Source: DAOUTW01 sp964523575
GTDB lineage: Bacteria; Zixibacteria; MSB-5A5; GN15; JAAZOE01
Assembly (NCBI GenBank): GCA_964523575.1
Contig: CAZGAV010000011.1
Span: 1 to 64,000, forward strand
Length of the DNA: 64,000 nucleotides
Direction of reading: 5' to 3'
Shown: positions 23,506 through 30,558 of the stretch, piece by piece
Position numbering within the stretch: position 1 is the stretch's first letter
How the letters are laid out: each line of letters opens with the position of its first letter
Notes under the pieces: model-generated
Told to the model about the DNA's origin: nothing
The model's input: the letters and a program-made list of their open reading frames with translations, nothing else
The model's database searches: none
Program-made: the position numbers and the translations under genes

Positions 23506-26028
23506 TTAATGCGCACGCTTCGCCTGCCTGATTGCGCGTTCGCGGCGCTTCTGGTGCATGTGTTTGAGCAGGCCCGGTTCCCGCGATCCGAAAATCTTAA
23601 AGGCCAGTAACTTGGAACCATCTTCGATTATAAAACCGGCCAATGCATAAGCCCACACGACTCCGGCCCAGCCCCAGCCGATGGGAGCCATCAGGAAGCC
23701 ATACACGGAAATCAGGGTCGCTACCATTTGGGTCAATATAACTGCGGCCAAAAGCGGCGTGCCCGGTCGCGAGGACCAGAAGGGCCGCTCGGTTCGGGTG
23801 ACAAAAATTGTCAGATGGCCGGCCACCGAAAGCTTGAGATACATGAAAGTCTGAAGCATATCACGGCTCAAGTTGAAAACCCTCTCACCCAGAAAGAAAA
23901 GGCCGAAAGATTCGATCACGCCAATCACGCCCAGAACAGTGGCAATCGGCAAAAGGATATGCATATCCCAGGCATCGGGACCCAGCGATTCCGTAACGCG
24001 GTCATAGGCAATGGACAGTATCGCGCCGTCGTTGAGCAGGGCCAGAAGAACAATCATAACGGCCGTAACCGGATAAAAATTGAAGGCCAGAATCGACAGC
24101 GTCATGAACAGCAGGACCCGGATAGTTTCGGCTATTCGATAGGTGGCGTAAGCCTGCATCCTTTTGAATATTTTCCGGCTTTCGTGAATGGCCGAAATAA
24201 TAACCGACAGACCCTTGGTCAGGAGAACGATGTCGGAGGCCGAACGGGCCGCATCGGTAGCGTCGGAAACGGCGATGCCGACGTCGGCTTTTTTCAGCGC
24301 CGGAGCGTCGTTGACGCCATCGCCGGTCATACCGACGATATGGTCCCGCTTTTGAAGGGCGGCTACAATATTGTATTTATGCTCGGGGAAAACCTGGGCG
24401 AAACCATCGGCTTCTTCGATCTGGACCGGGGAAAAATCAAATGTGGCCTGATCCTCGCCGTCGGCGGAAATTTGCAGAATATTGGTGCCCAGGCCGAGTT
24501 GACGGGCTGTCTCTCGGGCGATGGCCTCCTGGTCGCCGGTGATCATTTTCACCGTGACGCCCATTTGCCGCGCCTGTTCAATGGTCGCTTTCGAATCCTC
24601 GCGCGGCGGATCATACAGAGGCAAAATCCCCAGAAACTGCCAACGGCCTTTTTTATCGGTTCGGGCCACGCCCAGCGAGCGATAGCCGCGTTGAGCGAAA
24701 GATTCGATCTCCTGCAGAGTATCTTTTTCGATATCGGCTGAATTTACCGACATTTTCAAAATGACCTGCGGCGCCCCTTTGGACACGCGGAAAGCCCGGC
24801 CGTCTTTTGGTTCAACCGCGGCTTCGGTTTTTTTATGCACCGGATCGAAGGGGATGAATTCGGTGACTTTGTAGTCTTTCAGCAGGTCTTTATCTTCCAA
24901 CCCTTCCACGACGGCGACGTCGATCGGGTCATTATCTTCTTCTCGTGAAGCCAATGCCGCCGCCAGAAAAATATCGCCGGCCGTGACCCCTTTAACGGTG
25001 AACGGTTCGGCGGCTTTTAATGAATTCTGGGTGAGGGTGCCGGTTTTATCGCTGCATAATATATCCACTCCGGCCAGTTCTTCTATTGAGGCCAGCCGGG
25101 AAACGATAGCTTTCTTGGCCGCCAGCAATCTGGCCCCGGCTGCCATAGTGACCGACAAGACCGTCGGCATGGCGATAGGAATCGCCGCCACCAGAAGCAC
25201 TAACGCAAACTGCATGGTGGTGGCCAGGCGGTCGCCGCGGAAGATGGAGACGGTGAGGATAATAATAACGAGAAAGACCGCCAGGACAATGAGATAGTCG
25301 CCGATTTTAAGCACCGCCCGCTGAAGGTGGCTCAGCCCGCCGTCTTCCTTGACCAATTGGGCCGTTTTACCGAAATAGGTCGCATCCCCGATGGCGCCGA
25401 CCACAGCCCGGGCTTCGCCGCGCTTGACATTGGAACCGGAATAGACTTTCTCCTTCTTGTGACGCGACACCGGCAATGATTCTCCGGTGAGGGCCGCCTG
25501 ATCGACCTGAATTTCGTCGTCGTCAATCAGAACAGCATCGGCCGGTATGATATCGCCGGACCGTAAACGGATCAAATCCCCCGGCACCAGGTCCCGAACG
25601 GGAATAATTTTCCATTCTCCGCCTCTTCTGACCCGAGCTTTGATCGCCAGAGTCTCCTTGAGAGCGGCGATAGTGTTGTCGGCCTGGTATTCCTCCCAAA
25701 AACCGATACAGGCGTTAATCAGGAGCATGGCTACGATAATACCGAAATCGCTCCAATGGCGGACGATAATCGAAAGCACCGCCGCGGCCTCGATCATCCA
25801 CGGAATCGGTCCCCAGAAATAACTCAGGAATTTCAGGATCGGATGCGTTTTATGCTCGACCAGTTCATTATAACCGTACTGCTCGTGCCCTGCCCTCACT
25901 TCGCTGTCGCTCAATCCCGCTTCGTTGAACTGAGGGATAACGGCGGCCTCGGAGTCATTATGGGATCGAGGGGCGTCATTATCCGATTGGGACGCCGCCG
26001 GATGATCAGTCACTGCCTTTCCACTCAT
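23506..26028 (-). CDS. PMA-type (P3A) plasma-membrane proton-translocating P-type ATPase
   Basis: The 840-residue protein has the P-type ATPase core: the A-domain loop QVDQAALTGESLPV, the phosphorylated Asp in DILCSDKTGTLTQNS (about residue 325), KGAPQVILK in the N domain, and the hinge VGMTGDGVNDAPALKKADVG. The membrane helix before the phosphorylation site reads LLVAAIPIAMPTVLSVTMAA, typical of plant and fungal proton pumps rather than Ca2+ or heavy-metal pumps. It likely expels protons using ATP, defending the membrane potential or internal pH. The start lies 14 bp after the HEAT gene, so both share a sigma-54 promoter. Confidence 0.93.
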   Translation of the reverse strand: MSGKAVTDHPAASQSDNDAPRSHNDSEAAVIPQFNEAGLSDSEVRAGHEQYGYNELVEHKTHPILKFLSYFWGPIPWMIEAAAVLSIIVRHWSDFGIIVAMLLINACIGFWEEYQADNTIAALKETLAIKARVRRGGEWKIIPVRDLVPGDLIRLRSGDIIPADAVLIDDDEIQVDQAALTGESLPVSRHKKEKVYSGSNVKRGEARAVVGAIGDATYFGKTAQLVKEDGGLSHLQRAVLKIGDYLIVLAVFLVIIILTVSIFRGDRLATTMQFALVLLVAAIPIAMPTVLSVTMAAGARLLAAKKAIVSRLASIEELAGVDILCSDKTGTLTQNSLKAAEPFTVKGVTAGDIFLAAALASREEDNDPIDVAVVEGLEDKDLLKDYKVTEFIPFDPVHKKTEAAVEPKDGRAFRVSKGAPQVILKMSVNSADIEKDTLQEIESFAQRGYRSLGVARTDKKGRWQFLGILPLYDPPREDSKATIEQARQMGVTVKMITGDQEAIARETARQLGLGTNILQISADGEDQATFDFSPVQIEEADGFAQVFPEHKYNIVAALQKRDHIVGMTGDGVNDAPALKKADVGIAVSDATDAARSASDIVLLTKGLSVIISAIHESRKIFKRMQAYATYRIAETIRVLLFMTLSILAFNFYPVTAVMIVLLALLNDGAILSIAYDRVTESLGPDAWDMHILLPIATVLGVIGVIESFGLFFLGERVFNLSRDMLQTFMYLKLSVAGHLTIFVTRTERPFWSSRPGTPLLAAVILTQMVATLISVYGFLMAPIGWGWAGVVWAYALAGFIIEDGSKLLAFKIFGSREPGLLKHMHQKRRERAIRQAKRAH

Positions 26029-26042
26029 ACTCGTCTCACAAC

Positions 26043-26588
26043 CTATTCTTCAACGGTTTCCGCGGGTACCTTTTTAATGGTTTTCAACGCTTCCCGCGCC
26101 AGAACGGCGACATGCTCCCATGGTCCCAAAGTGCGAATATCGTCCAGAACTTCAAGCACCGGCTGGCGCAAATGACGCTGGCGCTCGAGGTCATGGAGTA
26201 CATGATGAGCGCCGTTGCGCAACGATTCCGATTCCGGTCTTTCAACCAGCCCCCGAAGCAGAGGTTCGATGGCGGCCTTATTCAGGGCTATCAGGGCCTC
26301 GGCGGCCAGCCATTGAATTTCATAATCTTCATCGCTCAGGGCCTCGACGAGGTTATCACCGGTTTCGGGATCCTTGATGGTAATTAGGGCTTTGGCCGCT
26401 TCCCAACGGGCGTCATCGCCACCTTCTTTGAGTATTTTGATCAACCAGGGACTGGCTTCCCGGCCCAATTTTTCAAACTCCATTCGAGCTTCGTGCCGCA
26501 CCATCCAATTTCGGTCGCTCAGGTTGTCTGCCAATCTCTTCAGTGTGGCCGGTGTCGGTTTACTTTTATCTTCGGTTTGAGCTGTCAT
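26043..26588 (-). CDS. HEAT-repeat protein
   Basis: The 181-residue protein contains about four HEAT-like helical pairs (LSDRNWMVRHEARMEFEKLG, then DDARWEAAKALITIKDPE and DEDYEIQWLAAEALIALNK). It has no signal peptide, so it is probably cytoplasmic and acts through protein binding. AAAGGAG precedes the start codon. It is the first gene of the operon with the proton ATPase, and I infer it regulates or assembles that pump. The promoter is a near-consensus sigma-54 element about 60 bp upstream. Confidence 0.85.
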   Translation of the reverse strand: MTAQTEDKSKPTPATLKRLADNLSDRNWMVRHEARMEFEKLGREASPWLIKILKEGGDDARWEAAKALITIKDPETGDNLVEALSDEDYEIQWLAAEALIALNKAAIEPLLRGLVERPESESLRNGAHHVLHDLERQRHLRQPVLEVLDDIRTLGPWEHVAVLAREALKTIKKVPAETVEE

Positions 26589-26645
26589 CTCTTCTCCTTT
26601 ATCGAATCCACCTTATTTTTCTATCCTGTCATCCACATTTAATTT

Positions 26646-26661
26646 AGCAAAGCCCTTGCCA
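26646..26661 (-). promoter_or_regulatory. Sigma-54 promoter of the HEAT/proton-ATPase operon
   Basis: The minus strand reads TGGCAAGGGCTTTGCT, with GG at 26660-26659 and GC at 26648-26647 separated by ten bases. Only the C of GGCAC deviates from the core consensus. The predicted start is near 26635, 47 bp before the HEAT start codon. Confidence 0.85.
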
Positions 26662-26759
26662 AAGAACACGGAAGTCGTCCGATGGGCCTTATCGCCATCG
26701 AGACAACAGGTTATCCGAATCCGGGAGGTCACAATGACAATTCGCGGCAATCTCGGAAT

Positions 26760-26792
26760 GGGGCATAATGCCACAATGGGTAATGATGCTAC
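26760..26792. promoter_or_regulatory. Tandem activator sites shared by two divergent sigma-54 promoters
   Basis: GGGGCATAATGCCAC (26760-26774) is nearly identical to the site at 18105 upstream of the Deg protease. A weaker copy, GGGTAATGATGCTAC, lies at 26778-26792. The centres are again 18 bp apart. The pair lies between the leftward HEAT/ATPase promoter (about 130-150 bp away) and the rightward promoter of the small secreted protein (about 180-200 bp away), so one enhancer could serve both. Confidence 0.7.
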
Positions 26793-26941
26793 ATCTATTA
26801 CCCTACTTTCGAAGCCTGCCAGTTTTCAGGAATATGGCCCGCTGACAACTTCGGCTGCGGTAGTCTTTCTCAATATATACGGACTCAAATCGAGACCCGG
26901 CTCGCACGGTCCTGTGCCGGTCACAACGGTTTCGATAGTTC

Positions 26942-26957
26942 CGGCACGAAAATTGCA
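26942..26957 (+). promoter_or_regulatory. Sigma-54 promoter of the small secreted protein gene
   Basis: The sequence CGGCACGAAAATTGCA matches TGGCACG-N4-TTGCA except at the first base. GG at 26943-26944 and GC at 26955-26956 are ten bases apart. Transcription should start near 26968, just upstream of the GGAAGGA ribosome binding site at 26979-26985. Confidence 0.88.
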
Positions 26958-26994
26958 TCAGAGAAAAATAAAAATTGTGGAAGGAGCCCACATC

Positions 26995-27435
26995 ATGTTA
27001 AAGAAAATTGCGATTCTTTTGGGTATGGCGGCCATGATCGCCTGGCCGGGGAGTCATGCCATGGCCCAGCCCAAAACCGAATCCAATGGCGCCATGAGCG
27101 CTCTAATCGCCTCCACCTCGCCCGATTCTATCCGTAGTCTGGACACGAAAGACGTCATCGACGCTCTGCTGATCGACGGGACCAAAATGGAAGCTTCTTA
27201 TGATTCACTGCAGACCAATTTCGAAAGCCTGACAAAAATAAAGGACGATGAGGCTCGCCGGACGGAAACGGCTATTTATAAAACAGAGATGCAAACCCTG
27301 CGGGATAAACTCTCGGAAGAGATGGATGAATTGCGATTCCTGAGATCGATGTCCCAATCGGAAACGGCCGCGTCTGCCGGGGAAGTACGGGCTCAGCCGG
27401 CCAAGGTTACCAAGGGAGACGCCACCGGCCACTGA
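26995..27435 (+). CDS. Small secreted helical protein (sigma-54 controlled)
   Basis: The 146-residue protein starts at the ATG at 26995, seven to ten bases after GGAAGGA. The frame is open upstream to 26656, but the sigma-54 promoter lies inside that stretch, which excludes the longer form. A signal peptide, MLKKIAILLGMAAMIAWPG, is followed by a likely cleavage after AMA. The mature part is one long helical, coiled-coil-prone protein (MEASYDSLQTNFESLTKI and MQTLRDKLSEEMDELRFL) with a disordered tail. I recognise no family. Its size, location and sigma-54 promoter make it analogous to ZraP, Spy or CpxP periplasmic chaperones, but it lacks a visible LTxxQ motif, so the analogy is only contextual. 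Confidence 0.82.
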   Translation: MLKKIAILLGMAAMIAWPGSHAMAQPKTESNGAMSALIASTSPDSIRSLDTKDVIDALLIDGTKMEASYDSLQTNFESLTKIKDDEARRTETAIYKTEMQTLRDKLSEEMDELRFLRSMSQSETAASAGEVRAQPAKVTKGDATGH

Positions 27436-27516
27436 CGGCCGTCATTGGGGATGGAGAAATGAAGAGGGATGTGAAAATTTCAGTTTTATGAGGTGGATTT
27501 CCTTCCTGGGTATGTC

Positions 27517-27551
27517 AAAGGGATGCGACCGGGACGTCGCATCCCTTTTTT
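27517..27551 (+). terminator. Intrinsic terminator after the small secreted protein gene
   Basis: A perfect 10-bp stem pairs GGGATGCGAC (27520-27529) with GTCGCATCCC (27536-27545), with a 6-nt loop and a following run of six T. The preceding AAA extends the stem into the T-run. It lies about 85 bp after the stop. Confidence 0.9.
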
Positions 27552-27601
27552 AATATACTCCAATCACTCCCGGATTGCCGGGAGTTTAGTTTTCAGCGAC
27601 A

Positions 27602-30019
27602 TCAGGGACAGCAGAATTCCTGAGGTCCCGGACCGGCTTTGAAAACGTAGCCGATCAGGTACACCGCATCGGCGATATTGGTCTCGCCGTCGTTGTTGGC
27701 GTCGCCGGAGCAGAGCGGATCCGGAGCCGGACCGCTCTTGAAGACATAATTGATCAGGAACACCGCGTCGGCCACATTAACGTCGCCGTCGCCGTTGGCG
27801 TCGCCGCAAACGTAATCGCAGACGTCACCGATACCGTTGCTGTTGGCGTCGGCCTGATCCGGGTTGTAAACATCGGGGCAATTATCGCAACCGTCCGGGA
27901 ACCCATCAGCGTCAGTATCGACGTTATCGTCGAATCCCGGACAGATGTCACAACCGTCGGGGACGCCGTCGGCATCGGTATCGACATTATCGTCGAATCC
28001 CGGACAGATATCGCATCCGTCGGGTACGCCGTCGGCGTCGGCATCGACGTTATCGTCGAATCCCGGGCATATGTCGCAGGCGTCGCCGACGCCGTCGCCG
28101 TCGACATCTTCCTGGCCGGGATTGGCGACATCGGGACAATTATCGCAAACGTCGCCGATTCCGTCGAAATCGACATCGTCCTGTCCCGGGTTGTACAGCG
28201 CCGGGCAGTTGTCAACGTCATCGCCGATCCCGTCGCCGTCGGAATCGACAATGATTCCGGTGGGGGCAAAATGGATGAAAATACTGGTGTCGGGATCGTT
28301 ATAATGTCGATATTCCCAGATTATCTTGGTGCCGTGATCGGAATAAGCGGAGCTATGCACGTCATTGATGACGACATCGTCGGGGACGGTGTTGACGATG
28401 CTCGGCGCTCCCCAGGTGGCCCCGGCATCCTCGGAGATCGTCTGATATAACGTATCGCCGCGCACAAATGAACAGGCGAAAACGTTGCTCGCGACATGCG
28501 TCACGCGCGGGTGCCGTTCGCTGTCGGTGGTAGCCACGACCGTCGACTGCAGGAGATTTTCCATGTCGGAGCCGCCGGCGTAGAAGCAGATGATATCGAC
28601 GTCATCGGGAGCTCCATCGGTATAGTATTCCATGACAATGACGATGTTGCCGTTGTTGGCCGCGACATCCGGGTAGCGAATATTTTCGCCGGCATTGAGG
28701 CTGTAGGTGACAGCCCCGCCGATTACGGCGTCTTCCATATCGGCAAAATTATCGCGCCGTAAAAGAAGGAAGCGCTGAGAGACGCCGGCATCGTAGGGAT
28801 CATAAACGGTATAGCCATAGTGAGTCACGTGGTCGATGTCGACCGCCGTCGAAAGACACCCGGTAAAACCGTCGATCCAGGTCAGCGACGCATAACCGGT
28901 AGAGATGGTGGTATCGTATTGATAGAAAAAGAAGGGGCCGTCAATAATATCCTGATAGCTGAGAACATGGGAAATGAGGCCGAAACGGTATTCACCAGGG
29001 AAATAGGTGAACTCCTGGGAGCTGTCGCAGGCGATATCGGCCATCTTCATACTGTTGACGCCGTATTGCTCCCAGTTCCAGGTACTGAGGCCGAAAGTCG
29101 CCACGGCCATCGGATTATCAATAGTGATCAACTGGGTATTGGCGCCGCTATTCTGGGAGGCCTTGGGGACGAAGGTCGCGTAAAATTCAGTGCCCCAGCC
29201 CCAAAAATCGGCCGCGGGATAAGAATAATCTCCCGTAAACGAGCCGGCGCTGGGGAAGGACATGCCGTCATCGTCCGAACCGGCCCAGATGACAGCCGTA
29301 TCGTTCGTGTTCGACTCGTAAGCCATAAGCAGGGTACCGTTGCCGGCGTCGGCCAGGATGGGATGAATGAAGGCCGAATCCATGACATAGGTAATATCCT
29401 CGGCCGTGCAATCGAGGACATAATCGCCGGAGGGATTGCTGGAAAAATCGCCGTCAACGACGATATAATAGGTGGAACCGGCATTCATGACGACGCCCGT
29501 CAAAATTGACCGCAAACCGCATCCGAATCGGATGGCCGCAACCAGCGTATCGGCGTTGGTGCGGTAGACCCAGAGATTGGTCATGTACGACGATTCGCAG
29601 AGGCTGATATCGACCAACTGGTTGACCGGCGGCGAATAGGAATAGACGACGTCGGGCGAGTGACCGATATTGCCAACGGACGCCTCCTGGTAATCATCGG
29701 CGTACCCGACGGTCGTCCCGGAATCCAGGTAAGGCATGGAAGTAATCACGGTAGCGGAGGCAATATCCTCGCCGCCCTGCCGGCTTCCGGAATTGAGCAG
29801 TTGGGAAGGAGTGAGATCGTTGATGGAGATTGTCTCACCTTCGGCCGTCAGCCGCTGGGGCGCCTGCGATACTTTTTCCGCCTGGGGTCGGTTCAAAACC
29901 AATCCCTTGGGATTATTGGGCGAAAACCCCTCGTTCGAAGGAATCGCCCCGATCGCGCCGGCTATCAAGGCTATCAAAAAGGTGAGAGCCAGTCCCGCTG
30001 TCAGACATTGACGTTTCAT
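27602..30019 (-). CDS. Secreted protein with thrombospondin type 3 repeats and C-terminal dockerin
   Basis: The 805-residue protein has a signal peptide (MKRQCLTAGLALTFLIALIA) preceded by GGAGG nine bases upstream. Residues about 85-200 form a beta domain (DVVYSYSPPVNQLVDISLCE and YYIVVDGDFSSNPSGDYVLD), like the PPC-type C-terminal domain of peptidases. A beta-propeller or sialidase-like region with repeated strands (about 215-575) follows. About seven calcium-binding TSP3 repeats (DSDGDGIGDDVDNCP and relatives) lie at about 595-730, then the dockerin pair GDANGDGDVNVADAVFLIN and GDANNDGETNIADAVYLIG, ending CCP. It is an exported protein stiffened by calcium. No catalytic motif is evident. 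Confidence 0.87.
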   Translation of the reverse strand: MKRQCLTAGLALTFLIALIAGAIGAIPSNEGFSPNNPKGLVLNRPQAEKVSQAPQRLTAEGETISINDLTPSQLLNSGSRQGGEDIASATVITSMPYLDSGTTVGYADDYQEASVGNIGHSPDVVYSYSPPVNQLVDISLCESSYMTNLWVYRTNADTLVAAIRFGCGLRSILTGVVMNAGSTYYIVVDGDFSSNPSGDYVLDCTAEDITYVMDSAFIHPILADAGNGTLLMAYESNTNDTAVIWAGSDDDGMSFPSAGSFTGDYSYPAADFWGWGTEFYATFVPKASQNSGANTQLITIDNPMAVATFGLSTWNWEQYGVNSMKMADIACDSSQEFTYFPGEYRFGLISHVLSYQDIIDGPFFFYQYDTTISTGYASLTWIDGFTGCLSTAVDIDHVTHYGYTVYDPYDAGVSQRFLLLRRDNFADMEDAVIGGAVTYSLNAGENIRYPDVAANNGNIVIVMEYYTDGAPDDVDIICFYAGGSDMENLLQSTVVATTDSERHPRVTHVASNVFACSFVRGDTLYQTISEDAGATWGAPSIVNTVPDDVVINDVHSSAYSDHGTKIIWEYRHYNDPDTSIFIHFAPTGIIVDSDGDGIGDDVDNCPALYNPGQDDVDFDGIGDVCDNCPDVANPGQEDVDGDGVGDACDICPGFDDNVDADADGVPDGCDICPGFDDNVDTDADGVPDGCDICPGFDDNVDTDADGFPDGCDNCPDVYNPDQADANSNGIGDVCDYVCGDANGDGDVNVADAVFLINYVFKSGPAPDPLCSGDANNDGETNIADAVYLIGYVFKAGPGPQEFCCP
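27890..28078 (-). repeat. Three tandem 63-bp units inside the TSP3 region
   Basis: Three consecutive 63-bp units encode CDICPGFDDNVD-x-DADG-x-PDG, differing by only a few bases each. The high DNA identity, compared with the more divergent TSP3 units on either side, indicates recent duplication or gene conversion. They are coding repeats in frame, not a CRISPR array. Confidence 0.85.
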
Positions 30020-30558
30020 GACATAATCCTCCTACTGGTTAGCATGATGCGACGCCGCCGCTTCCGTTTCCGGCAGGCCGGAGCCCGGCTCAATCCTCAG
30101 AAAGAGAACGGACGCCCGGCAATCGAAGAAAACTCCCGGACGCGTCGACATCTTCAAAGTTTAATATCACACAGTATCTTTCGGTACGGAGGGTGATGAC
30201 AGGTGGGGACCATAAAACGTTACTGCGGTATCGAAAACACCGCCGGCCGAAAATAACCGGCGCCGTTTTATGACGGTGATAAGACGGGCGGACGGTCTAC
30301 TGGGGGAAAGGGCCGCCCGCATTGGAGGATATTCTCACTTAAGGCGTTGAACATCGGTCTCACCGGCAGGTACATGGTCATCAAAAGCCTCCCGAATCTT
30401 GCGCTGGCTGACGTATCCTCCTTTCTTTCTTTATTCGAAAATCCCCGCTGTTTGTTTCACGCGGCCTCGGAATTATTCGCCGCCAAGGGATTTCGAATAT
30501 GACGCTTCACAAATTAATATAAGTCCAATTTCTATTTTTCCACGCTTATATTTTCATA
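30020..30558. other. Long intergenic region upstream of the TSP3/dockerin gene
   Basis: I see no credible gene in these 539 bp. The part near 30020-30200 must hold the promoter and leader of the leftward dockerin gene. A GC-rich hairpin pairs CGCCGG (30241-30246) with CCGGCG (30257-30262) and is followed by TTTT. An AT-rich inverted repeat, AATATAAG (30516-30523) with CTTATATT (30545-30552), lies just after the stop of the upstream minus-strand gene and may end its transcript. Confidence 0.35.

Noticed and set aside
23728..24741. Long plus-strand frame of 337 codons
   Set aside because: Antisense shadow of the proton ATPase gene; composition is His/Gly/Gln-rich as expected from the reverse of coding DNA.
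26656..26994. N-terminal extension of the small secreted protein
   Set aside because: The frame is open, but it contains the sigma-54 promoter and the activator sites, and the signal peptide starts at the later ATG.
27890..28078. CRISPR-like regular repeats
   Set aside because: The units are contiguous, without spacers, and encode TSP3 repeats in frame.
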